From: Prolixibacteraceae bacterium UBA1413
GTDB lineage: Bacteria; Bacteroidota; Bacteroidia; Bacteroidales; Prolixibacteraceae
Assembly (NCBI GenBank): GCA_002304925.1
Contig: DBPT01000021.1
Location: 1-64,000, forward strand
DNA length: 64,000 bases
Reading direction: 5' to 3'
The translations under genes and the position numbers were made by a program. Shown here piece after piece: positions 44,295-53,471 of the stretch. Position 1 is the stretch's first letter. Each line of letters opens with the position of its first letter. Under the pieces are notes generated by a model, which was given only the letters and a program-made list of their open reading frames with translations, was not told the DNA's origin and did not search any database.

Positions 44295-46763
44295 CTACAC
44301 GCCCCGGGCGTTGCGGTCCAGCTGTTCCGTTTCTGAGAAATCGTGGGTTGCCGTATGTCCCTTCAGCGGGAGGATCCGCTCGTGGATGGCGTCAATGATC
44401 CAGGAAGGCTGAGGGAAGAAGGCATCTTCCAGTTCGTAGGCAGGAGTGATCCAGTTGCGGGAACCCACCACGACCGGGGGAGCGTCAAGGTAGTCGAATG
44501 CCAGTTCCGTAATGTTGGAAGCCAGGTCGCGCATGAAGGAGCATCGTGCCGACGCATCCCCTGAAATAACGATTCTTCCTGTCTTTTTCACGGATTCGAT
44601 CACCAGGTCATAATTGAAGGGGACCAGGGATCGAGCGTCGATCACTTCGGCTGAGATTCCGTATTTTTCTTCCAGTATTTTTGCGGCATCGAGGGCCCGG
44701 TAAAGGGTAGCCCCGATGGTAAGGAGAGTTATATCTTTTCCTGGCCGTTTGATATCGGGTTCGCCCGGGAGGATTTCATAATAGCCTGTGGGAACACCTT
44801 CCTTGTGAAACATTTCACCGATGTCGTATACGCGCTGGCTTTCAAAGAAGATGACCGGGTCGGTACCCTGGAGGGCACTGTTCATCAATCCTTTGGCATC
44901 GTAGGGGGTCACCGGGAAGACCACTTTCAACCCCGGGATGTGGGCCGCCAGGGCAGTCCAGTCTTGCGAATGCTGAGCCCCGTATTTAGAACCCACGGAG
45001 ACCCGCAGGACGACGGGCATTTTTAGGACGTTGCCGCTCATAGCCTGCCATTTGGGGAGCTGGTTAAAGACTTCATCGCCCGCCCTGCCGAGGAAGTCAC
45101 AATACATGATCTCGGGGATTACACGGCCGCCGCACATGGCATAGCCGATGGCGGTCCCGACAATGGCCCCTTCCGAAATGGGAGAATTGAACAACCGGTG
45201 GTAGGGAAGGGCTTCGGTAAGTCCACGGTATACGGCAAAGGCACCCCCCCAGTCACGGTTCTCTTCGCCAAAGGCGATCAGGGTGGGGTCTTTGTAAAAC
45301 CTGTCTATGATGGCTTCAAAAATAGCATCCCTGAGCGCAAAATTTTTTATTTTTGAATGAGGTTTGCCTTGCTCATCGAAGGCATATCTCTCTTTGGTGG
45401 CAAGCTGTTTCACCCTGGGATTCTCCTCCATCGAATGATTCACTTCCGGGGTTCCCTCTTCCATAGCGTCGAGGGATCCGTTTGAAAACATCATGTCTCC
45501 GATAAGGTTGGGTTGCGCATTCATATCCATCCGGGGGGACACATCATCGTCGGTGGCCAGCTTTAGGGCCCAGGTGACCAGTTCGGCGATTTCTTCCCTG
45601 ATCCGGAACAGGAGAAGCGAGTCCGCAATTTCAGCTTTAACCAGTTCATCCCCGAACCAGTGGATGGAATCAACCTGTTCCCAGGCTTCCACTTCCTCTT
45701 TGGATCGGTAGGAGGATGCGTCGGAGGGCGAATGGCCGCTGTACCGGTAAGTCAGCACATCAAGGAGTACCGGGCCTCTTTTTTCTTCCAGGATTTTTCT
45801 TTTCCGGCGGTAAGCATCGATAACGGCCAGCGGGTTGTACCCGTCTACCCGCTCGGCATGCATCTGGTCTTCGTTGATTCCGGCCCCGATGCGGGCGGCA
45901 ATGCCGTAACCCATGGTCTCCCCGCAGGTTTGGCCACCCATGCCATATTGATTGTTCATGATGTTGACGATGAGTGGTAGGCCTCCCTTCATCTCCTCTT
46001 TCCAGAGTTTGGTAAACTGGTCCATGGTGGCGAAGGAGAGCCCTTCCCAAACCGGCCCGCAAGCCATGGAGGCATCCCCGATATTGGCCACCACAATCCC
46101 CTTTTTACGGTTTACCTTCTTGAAAAGGGCGGCGCCAACGGCAATATCGCCCGATCCTCCCACAATGGCGTTGTTGGGATATACCCCGAAAGGGGTGAAG
46201 AAGGCGTGCATGCTGCCTCCCAACCCTTTGTTGAATCCTGTTTCCCGGGCAAAGATCTCCGCCAGGGTGCCATATACCAGGAATTTAACTGCCAGTTCTT
46301 TCACGGTGCCTTCGTGCCCGGCCAACACCGGGCGCAGGGTAATGCCATTGAAATGGGATTCCATGATATGCATCAGCTTTTCATCATCCAACTGACTGAT
46401 GGAGGAGAGTCCCTTGGCCAGGATCTCCCCGTGACTGCGATGCGAGCCGAAAATGAAATCTTCAACCGAAAGCGTATACGCCATGCCGACGGCAGCTGCC
46501 TCCTGCCCGATCGATAAGTGGGCCGGACCGGGATGGTTGTATGCAATTCCGTTGTATTCACCCCTGGTCTTGATCAGGTTCAGCATTGTTTCAAATTCCC
46601 TGATGAGGGCCATGTCTCGGTATATCCGCAAAAATTCGTCATCAGAGAAATTGGCTTTTTCCTCTTCGATGGTTTTGGAGTACTGGTTCACCGGTATTGG
46701 CTGAAACTCCACAAATCCGGGTTTTCTTACCTCTGAGGGGTTGATGAATTGTGACTTTGGCAT
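44295..46763 (-). CDS. 2-oxoacid dehydrogenase E1, fused alpha and beta subunits
   Basis: An 822-residue protein joining E1 alpha (about 25-400) and E1 beta (about 470-800) of a thiamine-diphosphate 2-oxoacid dehydrogenase. The alpha half has HRSHGEILAKG, the TPP-binding GDASMACGPVWEG to NNQYG stretch and YRYSGHSPSD; the beta half has FGEENRDWGGAF, NSPISEGAIVGTAIGYA and GAQHSQDW. Such fusions decarboxylate pyruvate, acetoin or branched-chain 2-oxoacids and pass the acyl group to E2; sequence alone does not tell which. Second gene after E2 (61-base gap). No E3 gene is present nearby. Confidence 0.88.
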   Translation of the reverse strand: MPKSQFINPSEVRKPGFVEFQPIPVNQYSKTIEEEKANFSDDEFLRIYRDMALIREFETMLNLIKTRGEYNGIAYNHPGPAHLSIGQEAAAVGMAYTLSVEDFIFGSHRSHGEILAKGLSSISQLDDEKLMHIMESHFNGITLRPVLAGHEGTVKELAVKFLVYGTLAEIFARETGFNKGLGGSMHAFFTPFGVYPNNAIVGGSGDIAVGAALFKKVNRKKGIVVANIGDASMACGPVWEGLSFATMDQFTKLWKEEMKGGLPLIVNIMNNQYGMGGQTCGETMGYGIAARIGAGINEDQMHAERVDGYNPLAVIDAYRRKRKILEEKRGPVLLDVLTYRYSGHSPSDASSYRSKEEVEAWEQVDSIHWFGDELVKAEIADSLLLFRIREEIAELVTWALKLATDDDVSPRMDMNAQPNLIGDMMFSNGSLDAMEEGTPEVNHSMEENPRVKQLATKERYAFDEQGKPHSKIKNFALRDAIFEAIIDRFYKDPTLIAFGEENRDWGGAFAVYRGLTEALPYHRLFNSPISEGAIVGTAIGYAMCGGRVIPEIMYCDFLGRAGDEVFNQLPKWQAMSGNVLKMPVVLRVSVGSKYGAQHSQDWTALAAHIPGLKVVFPVTPYDAKGLMNSALQGTDPVIFFESQRVYDIGEMFHKEGVPTGYYEILPGEPDIKRPGKDITLLTIGATLYRALDAAKILEEKYGISAEVIDARSLVPFNYDLVIESVKKTGRIVISGDASARCSFMRDLASNITELAFDYLDAPPVVVGSRNWITPAYELEDAFFPQPSWIIDAIHERILPLKGHTATHDFSETEQLDRNARGV

Positions 46764-46824
46764 AATAATGAATATTTTCTGACGGAAAGAGGCTAAGACG
46801 CCAGGGACGTTTTTTCTCTTTGTG

Positions 46825-48126
46825 TCATTGTGTTAATAATGTCAGGTTTTCTATCTGAGAACGGACAGCTGCCAGGAAGCGGGTGGCTTCGCCGCCATCG
46901 AGGGCACGGTGGTCGTAAGTAAGCGATAATCCCATATGCGGCACAAAGGCATACACTCCGTCGCCCAGTTCTTTGGGGCGGGGAAGGATGGCGCAGACTC
47001 CCAGGATGGCTGTCTGGGGCAGGTTGATGATGGGAGTGAACATTTCCACTCCGTAGTTCCCCAAGTTGGAGACCGTGAAGGTTGCGGCTTCAGGACTCAG
47101 CAGGTCGGGGTTTATGCTTCCCTTGCGGCAGTCGGCAGCCAACTGTTGTAACCGTGACGACAATCCCGTCACCGATAGGTCATCGGCATTTTGCAGGGCT
47201 GTCACCATCAGTCCGCGGTCGGTATCGACGGCCAAACCCAGGTGCACCTTGCTGAAATATTTGATCCGGTCGCCCAGGAAATGGGTGTTGACCTGGGGGT
47301 GCTCCTTCAGGGCCCTGATCACGGCATAACACACCAAATCGTTGATGGTCACATTTTCCCTGATGTTCCCTGATTCAAAATCTTTCTTGAAATTTTTACG
47401 GATGGCCAGGATGTTGCGGGCATCTGCCGAGAGGTGGTGGGTGAGCTGGGCGGAATTCTGAAGCGATGCATGCATGGCTTTGGCGATCAGCTTCCGGATG
47501 TTTGTCAAAGGTTTTACCTCGAAATCGGTACCTTTCGCAGGACCGTTACCGGGGAGTGCCCTGGGGCTTCCGGCAGGCTGCCGTTCCTGCTCAGTAACGA
47601 GTTTTTCCGGAATCCCCGCACCCTGTTCCCGGATGCCTCTTCCCCGGACCAGGCTTGCCTTTTCCACATCCCGCGCGATAATCCTTCCCTGAGGGCCAGT
47701 CCCTTTCAGCCCGGCAAGATCAACGCCCATCCGGGCTGCCATGTTCCGTGCCAGGGGTGAAATGCGAATTCTTCCCGAAACCTGGACGCTTTGCTCAACC
47801 TGAAATTCGATGACCTTGGCCTGTTCCTCCTGTTCAACGGCCGGAGCAGGTGAATCTGCCGTCTCTATCCGGGAAACCGCCATTTCGCCTTTTTCCCCGA
47901 TGACTCCTACTTCAGCCAATACCGGAACTTCGTCACCCGATTCAAAATACCGGGCCAGCAGGTAACCGTCGGCCTTCGCTTCTTCTTCAAACGATGCCTT
48001 GTCCGTTTCATAGGAGAACAGTAAATCACCGGTTTTTACCTCGTCTCCAATCTCCTTAAACCACTGTCCAAAAAGGCAGGTCTCTACCGACTGGCCCTGG
48101 CGGGGCATGATCACTGCTGTTGCCAT
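46825..48126 (-). CDS. Dihydrolipoamide acyltransferase (E2)
   Basis: A 433-residue E2 core protein. It has one lipoyl domain (1-80; lipoylated Lys in ETDKASF), a Pro/Ala/Glu-rich linker, a peripheral-subunit-binding domain (about 120-155, ISPLARNMAARMGVDL) and a catalytic domain ending with YDHRALDGGEATRFL, the His-Asp motif of acyltransferases. A second basic linker (about 160-200) is long and low in complexity. It heads the E2-E1 transcript. Its start lies 15 bases from an operator-like half-palindrome, and the promoter lies further upstream across the GntR spacer. Confidence 0.9.
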   Translation of the reverse strand: MATAVIMPRQGQSVETCLFGQWFKEIGDEVKTGDLLFSYETDKASFEEEAKADGYLLARYFESGDEVPVLAEVGVIGEKGEMAVSRIETADSPAPAVEQEEQAKVIEFQVEQSVQVSGRIRISPLARNMAARMGVDLAGLKGTGPQGRIIARDVEKASLVRGRGIREQGAGIPEKLVTEQERQPAGSPRALPGNGPAKGTDFEVKPLTNIRKLIAKAMHASLQNSAQLTHHLSADARNILAIRKNFKKDFESGNIRENVTINDLVCYAVIRALKEHPQVNTHFLGDRIKYFSKVHLGLAVDTDRGLMVTALQNADDLSVTGLSSRLQQLAADCRKGSINPDLLSPEAATFTVSNLGNYGVEMFTPIINLPQTAILGVCAILPRPKELGDGVYAFVPHMGLSLTYDHRALDGGEATRFLAAVRSQIENLTLLTQ

Positions 48127-48141
48127 AACTGTATTTTTTAA

Positions 48142-48157
48142 CTTGTACTTACAATCT
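48142..48157. promoter_or_regulatory. Secondary GntR operator-like site
   Basis: ACTTGTACTTACAATC shares the core CTTGTA-NN-TACAA with the perfect palindrome at 48267-48282 (12 of 16 identical). It falls in the predicted leader of the E2 transcript, 15 bases upstream of the E2 start, a position suited to repression or roadblock. Confidence 0.5.
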
Positions 48158-48248
48158 TCTCCTTTCGAATCTCCCGGACCGATTTCGTTATTACGGAATT
48201 AATAATCTCAAAATCAGTACTTAATGAAAAGTTAAGTGTTTTATGTGA

Positions 48249-48280
48249 CAAATGTATGAATATTTTACTTGTAAATACAA
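48249..48280 (-). promoter_or_regulatory. Promoter of the E2-E1 operon
   Basis: On the minus strand, TTG (48278-48280), a 21-base spacer and TACATTTG (48249-48256) match the -33/-7 consensus. The -33 TTG is part of the palindrome at 48267-48282, so a bound regulator would block it. The predicted leader is about 115 bases. Confidence 0.55.
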
Positions 48281-48282
48281 GT
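48267..48282. promoter_or_regulatory. Perfect palindromic operator, probably for the GntR regulator
   Basis: ACTTGTA-AA-TACAAGT is a perfect 7+7 inverted repeat containing GTA-NN-TAC, consistent with the GT-N-AC core of GntR-family operators. It overlaps the predicted -33 of the E2-E1 promoter and lies 37 bases upstream of gntR. Confidence 0.6.
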
Positions 48283-48319
48283 TGCGATGTTTTTGTTATT
48301 ATTTTTTTAACTTTGGGGC

Positions 48320-49027
48320 ATGAATGGGGTACCGCAATACCGGAAACTATACAAGATCCTCAGGAAGCATATCCTGGAAGGGATGTATGCCGAAGGGGAT
48401 CTGTTGCCGTCGGAGAATGAATTATGTTCAATACATGGGATCACACGGCCTACGGTGCGGCAGGCGCTGGAGGAGTTGGTGAAGGATGGGCTGATCCTGA
48501 AGCGGCAGGGAAAAGGGAGTATTGTCAGGAAACCGCTTCGCAATATCGGGATTTTGTCGGTGGCGGGAACTGCTTCGGCCATCGGTCATTCCTACCTGAA
48601 AACAGCAATTCTGCAAAAACCGGTCGTGAAATCATGGCCCGAAGATTTCCCTTTTGAACTTTCAGAAACTGAAAACGAGGCAGGATGCATTTACATGGAG
48701 CGTCTCCGGTATGTCAATGAAATCCCTCTTTTTTATGATATCAACCATTTGCCCAATCTCAACATTCCCCGGATTACCCGCCGTTCGTTTGAGAACAAAT
48801 CACTGTTTGACATTCTCCGATCACATTACCAGATAGAAATCAAAGGCGGAGAACAGAAGTTGAAAGCCATCCTGCCCGATGAGCGGATCATTAATCTGCT
48901 GAAATTGCAGCCGGGACAGCCTGTCTTGTACCTGGAGCGCAAACTGCGTACCAACCGGGAGGGATTTCATGTCTATTCTACGATATGGTTCAACTCTGAG
49001 AAGCACGCCATCTTCGGGAGTTTCTGA
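48320..49027 (+). CDS. GntR-family transcriptional regulator (HutC/UTRA type)
   Basis: A 235-residue repressor. The N-terminal winged helix-turn-helix (about 5-72; LLPSENELCSIHGITRPTVRQALEELVKDGLI) is followed by a UTRA ligand domain (about 85-230; YMERLRYVNEIPLFYDINHLP). HutC-type regulators release DNA on binding a pathway metabolite. Divergent from the E2-E1 genes and sharing a 193-base spacer with two matching operator sites, so it most likely controls that operon and itself. A TAACTTTG at 48308-48315 resembles a -7 element but lies too close to the ATG to serve a start at 48320. Confidence 0.88.
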   Translation: MNGVPQYRKLYKILRKHILEGMYAEGDLLPSENELCSIHGITRPTVRQALEELVKDGLILKRQGKGSIVRKPLRNIGILSVAGTASAIGHSYLKTAILQKPVVKSWPEDFPFELSETENEAGCIYMERLRYVNEIPLFYDINHLPNLNIPRITRRSFENKSLFDILRSHYQIEIKGGEQKLKAILPDERIINLLKLQPGQPVLYLERKLRTNREGFHVYSTIWFNSEKHAIFGSF

Positions 49028-49140
49028 AGTTGATCTTAATTTTTTCGTCTGGTTTCCCTAATCATGGCACATCGCTGCCCAAATTTCAAAAAATCATCAT
49101 ATTTGCAGGCGACTGAAAACAAATATTTCTGGGGAGAACG

Positions 49141-50463
49141 ATGAAAGTACTCAAATTTGGCGGAACATCGATAGGATCGGCCATTAACATGCGACAAGTG
49201 ATGCAGATCATCACCGATGGCGAGTCCAAAGTGGTGGTCCTTTCCGCCATGTCGGGAACCACCAATGCATTGCTTGACATTTCGGAAAAGATCCGGGGCG
49301 GTCATTCGGGAAAGGCTTCTGAATCAATTGCGGTTTTGGAGGAGAAGTATGACCATGTTACGGAGGATCTTTTTGCCAGGGACGAGACCCGGAAAAAATG
49401 CAGGGTGATTGTTGATAAAACCTTTGATCTGCTAAGGTCATTTCTTTACAAGGGTTTTTCGGACAGGGAGGAAAAGATCGTGGTAGCCCAGGGAGAATTG
49501 CTTTCCACGCAATTGTTCGCCTTTTTGATGGAAGAGAACGGATTCAGCACCGTGCTACTTCCGGCGCTGGACTTCATGCGGATTGACGGGGACCGGGCCA
49601 CCGATGTGGCTGCCATCCGATCTTTGCTCTCCGAACTGATGGATAACTCTCCCGCTGCGGATTATTACATCACCCAGGGCTTTATATGCCGCAATCCGGA
49701 AGGGGAGATCGATAACCTGGACCGGGGCGGGAGTGACTATACGGCCTCATTAATCGGGGCGGCCATCGATGCTGAGGAGGTGCAGATCTGGACCGATATT
49801 GACGGATTTCACAACAACGATCCCCGTTTTGTAAGCAACACCCGCAAAATTGACCAGCTCTCCTTCAATGAGGCGGCGGAGCTGGCTTACTTCGGCGCAA
49901 AGATTCTCCATCCTCAGACTATCTTCCCTGCCAGGGTGCAGAATATTCCGGTCAGGCTGAAGAATACCATGAATCCGGACGACAGCGGCACGCTGATCAC
50001 CACGAGTTCCGACGGCAGCGGCATCAAGGCGGTGGCAGCCAAAGACGGCATCACCGCCATAAAGGTACGCTCAGGCAGGATGCTTATGGCCTATGGTTTC
50101 CTGAAGAAGATTTTTGAGGTTTTCGAACGCTACAAGACGCCCATAGACATGATTTCCACCTCCGAGGTGGCGGTTTCGCTGACCATCGACAACACAAAAT
50201 ACCTGGAAATGATCCATCAGGAACTTCTGGCTTTTGGTGAAGTGGAAGTAGACCGTAACATGAGCATTATTTGCATCGTGGGCGACATCATCCGCGAAGA
50301 ACGCGGTTTTGCCTCAAAGGTGTTTCATGCCCTTGACGGAATTCCCATCCGGATGATCTCCTATGGGGGTAGCCGCTACAACATTTCAGTGCTGGTGCCG
50401 GAATCCCACCAGAAATCCACGTTGCAGACGCTGAGCGACAAGCTGCTGAACGTTCATGCCTGA
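49141..50463 (+). CDS. lysC: Aspartate kinase
   Basis: A 440-residue monofunctional aspartokinase, the first step to lysine, methionine and threonine. KFGGTSIGS opens the catalytic domain and DRGGSDYTASLIGAAI follows near residue 195. Two ACT domains (about 300-440) provide feedback control. Most similar in pattern to the ThrA/LysC class I kinases with an insert, as usual for this phylum; no homoserine dehydrogenase is fused. It stands 113 bases after gntR and is convergent with the barrel gene. Confidence 0.92.
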   Translation: MKVLKFGGTSIGSAINMRQVMQIITDGESKVVVLSAMSGTTNALLDISEKIRGGHSGKASESIAVLEEKYDHVTEDLFARDETRKKCRVIVDKTFDLLRSFLYKGFSDREEKIVVAQGELLSTQLFAFLMEENGFSTVLLPALDFMRIDGDRATDVAAIRSLLSELMDNSPAADYYITQGFICRNPEGEIDNLDRGGSDYTASLIGAAIDAEEVQIWTDIDGFHNNDPRFVSNTRKIDQLSFNEAAELAYFGAKILHPQTIFPARVQNIPVRLKNTMNPDDSGTLITTSSDGSGIKAVAAKDGITAIKVRSGRMLMAYGFLKKIFEVFERYKTPIDMISTSEVAVSLTIDNTKYLEMIHQELLAFGEVEVDRNMSIICIVGDIIREERGFASKVFHALDGIPIRMISYGGSRYNISVLVPESHQKSTLQTLSDKLLNVHA

Positions 50464-50533
50464 ATGGCGGAGGGTTCAGGGAAAGCCGGCCACTGTACGG
50501 CGGCCCGGGTGCCGTGCCTGTTGTCAGAAAGAG

Positions 50534-51142
50534 TCACAAGGCCACGGTCAATCCTATTCTGATGCCTTCTTCCCAAAGCGAATCATGGTTTTTGCTGCCC
50601 ATGAGGGGGAGGAGGGAGTGCCCTCTGACATAGGGATTGACAAAGAGGGATAGGCCTGAGCGGAAATGGTATTGGGCCCCGGCTCCCACTCCGGCGCCGA
50701 AGCCGGTCTGGCTGTCAATGGGCGAGCCGGGAGCGGCATCCAGATCCAGCAGGATGCCGCCGCTGACAAAGAAATATTTCAGGAATCCTGCCTTCAGGGA
50801 TAAAGGGAAGGTGATCAGGGCGCTGTTTTCTATCCGGGTTCTTGCATCCATATTGGGGGGAAGGTTGGGAACCACCTCGATGCGATGGCGCGAAAATTCC
50901 ATTCCGGTTTCCCATTCCAACCAACGGTTGATGCCCTGGCTGAAAACCATTCCGGCCCCCCAGAATCCCTTTCCACGATAGCCGGGTGCTCCTACCAGAT
51001 CAGGGTCGGTGAACACTTCATTTTGACCCACACCAGTGCAGGTAATCCCGATCCGTTTGATGGGTTTATCCACCTCTTGGCCCCAGATTATTAAAGGGAA
51101 ACTACAAAAAATCAATTGCACTAAAAGAATAAACTTTTGCAT
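50534..51142 (-). CDS. Small outer-membrane beta-barrel protein
   Basis: A roughly 202-residue secreted barrel: signal peptide (residues 1-21, ending WGQ), then Gly/aromatic-rich strands (GFGAGVGAGAQYHF, GLSLFVNPYVRG) and a final strand RIGLTVAL. The pattern fits PorT-like/OmpA-type eight-strand barrels, function unknown. A start seven codons earlier (51163) is in frame, but ATG 51142 gives a normal signal peptide. Last gene of the ECF sigma run; 68 bases separate it from the LVIVD gene. Confidence 0.6.
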   Translation of the reverse strand: MQKFILLVQLIFCSFPLIIWGQEVDKPIKRIGITCTGVGQNEVFTDPDLVGAPGYRGKGFWGAGMVFSQGINRWLEWETGMEFSRHRIEVVPNLPPNMDARTRIENSALITFPLSLKAGFLKYFFVSGGILLDLDAAPGSPIDSQTGFGAGVGAGAQYHFRSGLSLFVNPYVRGHSLLPLMGSKNHDSLWEEGIRIGLTVAL

Positions 51143-51210
51143 GGCAGCTTTATTAAATGGCATGCCTTGAAAAACAGTTCCCGGTCAGTTGACCGGGAAC
51201 TTCCTGGGGG

Positions 51211-52530
51211 TTATTTTTTTACGGGGATGAGGCCGATTTGTTTGATATTTTGCAGGTTGCTGTAATCATACAGATAAAAACCATCGTCGCCCACCATAAA
51301 CAGATAGTTGTTGACGGGAATAACGTCATAAGTCTGGATGCCGGGAAATGTGGCTATCTGGTTGACGTCAATCTTCCTCTTGTCGCTTACATTGAACACT
51401 TTCAGTCCGGCGTCGCCGTCGCAGAGAAAAAGGATATCCCCGTCAATACCCAGACCTGCCGGCTCATGCATGGGGTACGACATCACCAGGTTGTTGTTTT
51501 TGTAATCGGCCGAAAGTTTTACCACATCCAGCCTGTTCAAGGTGCCCGATGCATTGCCGGTGCATGTTCTCCCGCTTCTCAGGGTAATATAGGCGTAGCC
51601 GTCAGAGATGACTACCGGATCGCAACTTGTGGCATGCCAGAATTGTGCAATATATTCGGGATAGGTCGGGATTTTCAGGTCATAGATCAGCATACCAGTG
51701 GTGGTGCCGAAGAACATGTAATCCCCGTAAATGAACATGGTTTCGACCTGCCACCCCACATTTTGTTTCCCGATTGAGGAAGGTGCAGAGGGTACTTTCA
51801 CATCGAACATATAGAGGTTTCTGTTGTCGACGGTATAGAGATACTCCTTGTAAAGTCCGAAACGGGCCATGGAACCACCCACGCCGAAAGAGGTGCCTGA
51901 TGATCCCCCCACTCCGGAGGAGTTGGAGATGCCGGCAGAAGCTGTATAATAAGCGCCGTCCAATTTTTCGGCATATCCGCGATAAAATATCGGATAGACG
52001 GGATAATACTGGTATTCCATCTCCTGACGTACCTTTTTGACTTCCCAATCGATGACCACCCCTTTCTCCTTATCCACTTCGGCAAGGCGGTATTCATTCC
52101 CGGCAGGGGGAACCGTATACGGAAATACATCCTTTACCCGTTTGATCTCCTTCATATTGTTGATGTCAGAAACGTCGATGGCCACCATGTCGACATAACT
52201 GTCGGCGTAGAGGATGTTTTCCTTAACGGCTATGTCGACACATCCCGGGATTTGCACGAAAGCTTTTTTCTGTGGCGAAGCGGGGTTGGAGACGTCAATG
52301 AGGTGGAATCCTTTCATCTCTTCTACCACGAAGATGTAGTCATCCTTAAAATAGATTTTTCCGGGATTCTCGAGGTCGCGGGGTGCCGCAGGCTTCACGG
52401 CGGCCCGCAATTCATCGTACGACATGTATATGGGCGAGTTGGCCGTGAACACTTCTGTGAATTGGTCCCTGCAGGAAACCATGACGGCCGTGAGGAGGAC
52501 CAGGGTGAATATGCGGAAATTTGTCTTCAT
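51211..52530 (-). CDS. LVIVD-repeat surface lipoprotein
   Basis: A 439-residue lipoprotein with a clear lipobox (LTAVMVSC, Cys at about 20). The mature protein has LVIVD-type repeats, each a short beta blade with hydrophobic-Asp-Val-Ser/Asn motifs (GFHLIDVSNP, MVAIDVSDI, MFDVKVPSAP, VFNVSDKRK), probably forming a beta propeller. A Gly/Ser-rich insert lies near residues 200-225 (GISNSSGVGGSSG). Such proteins are exported to the cell surface; their roles are unknown. Nine bases downstream of the neighbouring barrel gene. Confidence 0.78.
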   Translation of the reverse strand: MKTNFRIFTLVLLTAVMVSCRDQFTEVFTANSPIYMSYDELRAAVKPAAPRDLENPGKIYFKDDYIFVVEEMKGFHLIDVSNPASPQKKAFVQIPGCVDIAVKENILYADSYVDMVAIDVSDINNMKEIKRVKDVFPYTVPPAGNEYRLAEVDKEKGVVIDWEVKKVRQEMEYQYYPVYPIFYRGYAEKLDGAYYTASAGISNSSGVGGSSGTSFGVGGSMARFGLYKEYLYTVDNRNLYMFDVKVPSAPSSIGKQNVGWQVETMFIYGDYMFFGTTTGMLIYDLKIPTYPEYIAQFWHATSCDPVVISDGYAYITLRSGRTCTGNASGTLNRLDVVKLSADYKNNNLVMSYPMHEPAGLGIDGDILFLCDGDAGLKVFNVSDKRKIDVNQIATFPGIQTYDVIPVNNYLFMVGDDGFYLYDYSNLQNIKQIGLIPVKK

Positions 52531-52539
52531 AATTCGTGA

Positions 52540-53370
52540 TTAGTTAAAAATGAAACCCAGTTTCAGGGAGAGTCGGTTATAGTCAACGTCAATGCGGTAA
52601 TCATTTTCAGCGGTATAGCGGAGCCGGTGGAAGCGGTAGCCGAAGGCGAGGCTCATGCCGAAGCCGGAATGGTTTTGCATCAAGAAGCCGACGGTGGGAT
52701 TGAGCAGCAGTCCGCCTTTGGCTTTCATTTCACTGTTATAGGAGGGCCATGGTCCCGGCCAGATTACGCTGGAATAGATATAGTCGGGCACCACCCTGTA
52801 ATAAACGGTGCGGGATTCCTCGATGGGGATCTGGTACCCTGACTGCAGCATGGCAAAAGGGGTGAACCGGCTTTGGCGCAGCCTGTACATCAGGTTGGCG
52901 GTTACGGGCATGTAGGTCTCGTTCAGGAATTCAGCGCCGATTCCGGCACCTGCCGACAGGTTCTTCCAGATCCGGCGGTTCAGGGAGGCCCCGAACACCA
53001 GGGGGGCGGGCCGGTTGTTGTCATCGTTCCCCGCCAGTACGCCGATTTCCATTAAGGAAAACCATACGGGAACCGGCACCGTCGTTCCCGGGGAAGCATC
53101 AAATCCTGTGTTTTCTTCAAAGGACAGCAGGGGTCTTTTGACGGAAATCTTCTCCACATCCCCGGAGTTAAAGATCCAACTGTTTTTTCCTGATATCACC
53201 CTGACTTTGTCAAGAGATGAGGAGTAGAGGTATTTCCCTTTCAGGACGGATCCGTCTTTGAGGTAAATGTATCCCTTTTCATACTGGACAGGAGCTGTGC
53301 CCGGTGTGTATTGCCCGGCAACCTTCAAGGAAATTGCCAGGATAAATACCAGCAAGATAATTCTGTTCAT
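52540..53370 (-). CDS. Outer-membrane beta-barrel protein
   Basis: A 276-residue secreted protein: signal peptide (1-19, ending AGQ), then an N-terminal SH3-like or short beta domain (about 30-80, YIYLKDGSVLKGK) and a barrel (about 100-276) ending LKLGFIFN. The LKDGSVLKGK motif is common in Bacteroidota envelope proteins of unknown function. Downstream of the anti-sigma gene (101-base gap) and nine bases before the lipoprotein gene. Confidence 0.65.
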   Translation of the reverse strand: MNRIILLVFILAISLKVAGQYTPGTAPVQYEKGYIYLKDGSVLKGKYLYSSSLDKVRVISGKNSWIFNSGDVEKISVKRPLLSFEENTGFDASPGTTVPVPVWFSLMEIGVLAGNDDNNRPAPLVFGASLNRRIWKNLSAGAGIGAEFLNETYMPVTANLMYRLRQSRFTPFAMLQSGYQIPIEESRTVYYRVVPDYIYSSVIWPGPWPSYNSEMKAKGGLLLNPTVGFLMQNHSGFGMSLAFGYRFHRLRYTAENDYRIDVDYNRLSLKLGFIFN

Positions 53371-53471
53371 AATATGGTTAATTTTTCAGTAAGATGATGA
53401 CGCACCCTGAAAGGTTGCGTGGGAATGCAAATTTTAGGTATTTATTTTTTGAAGCGGCAGGAGGGTCCTGA

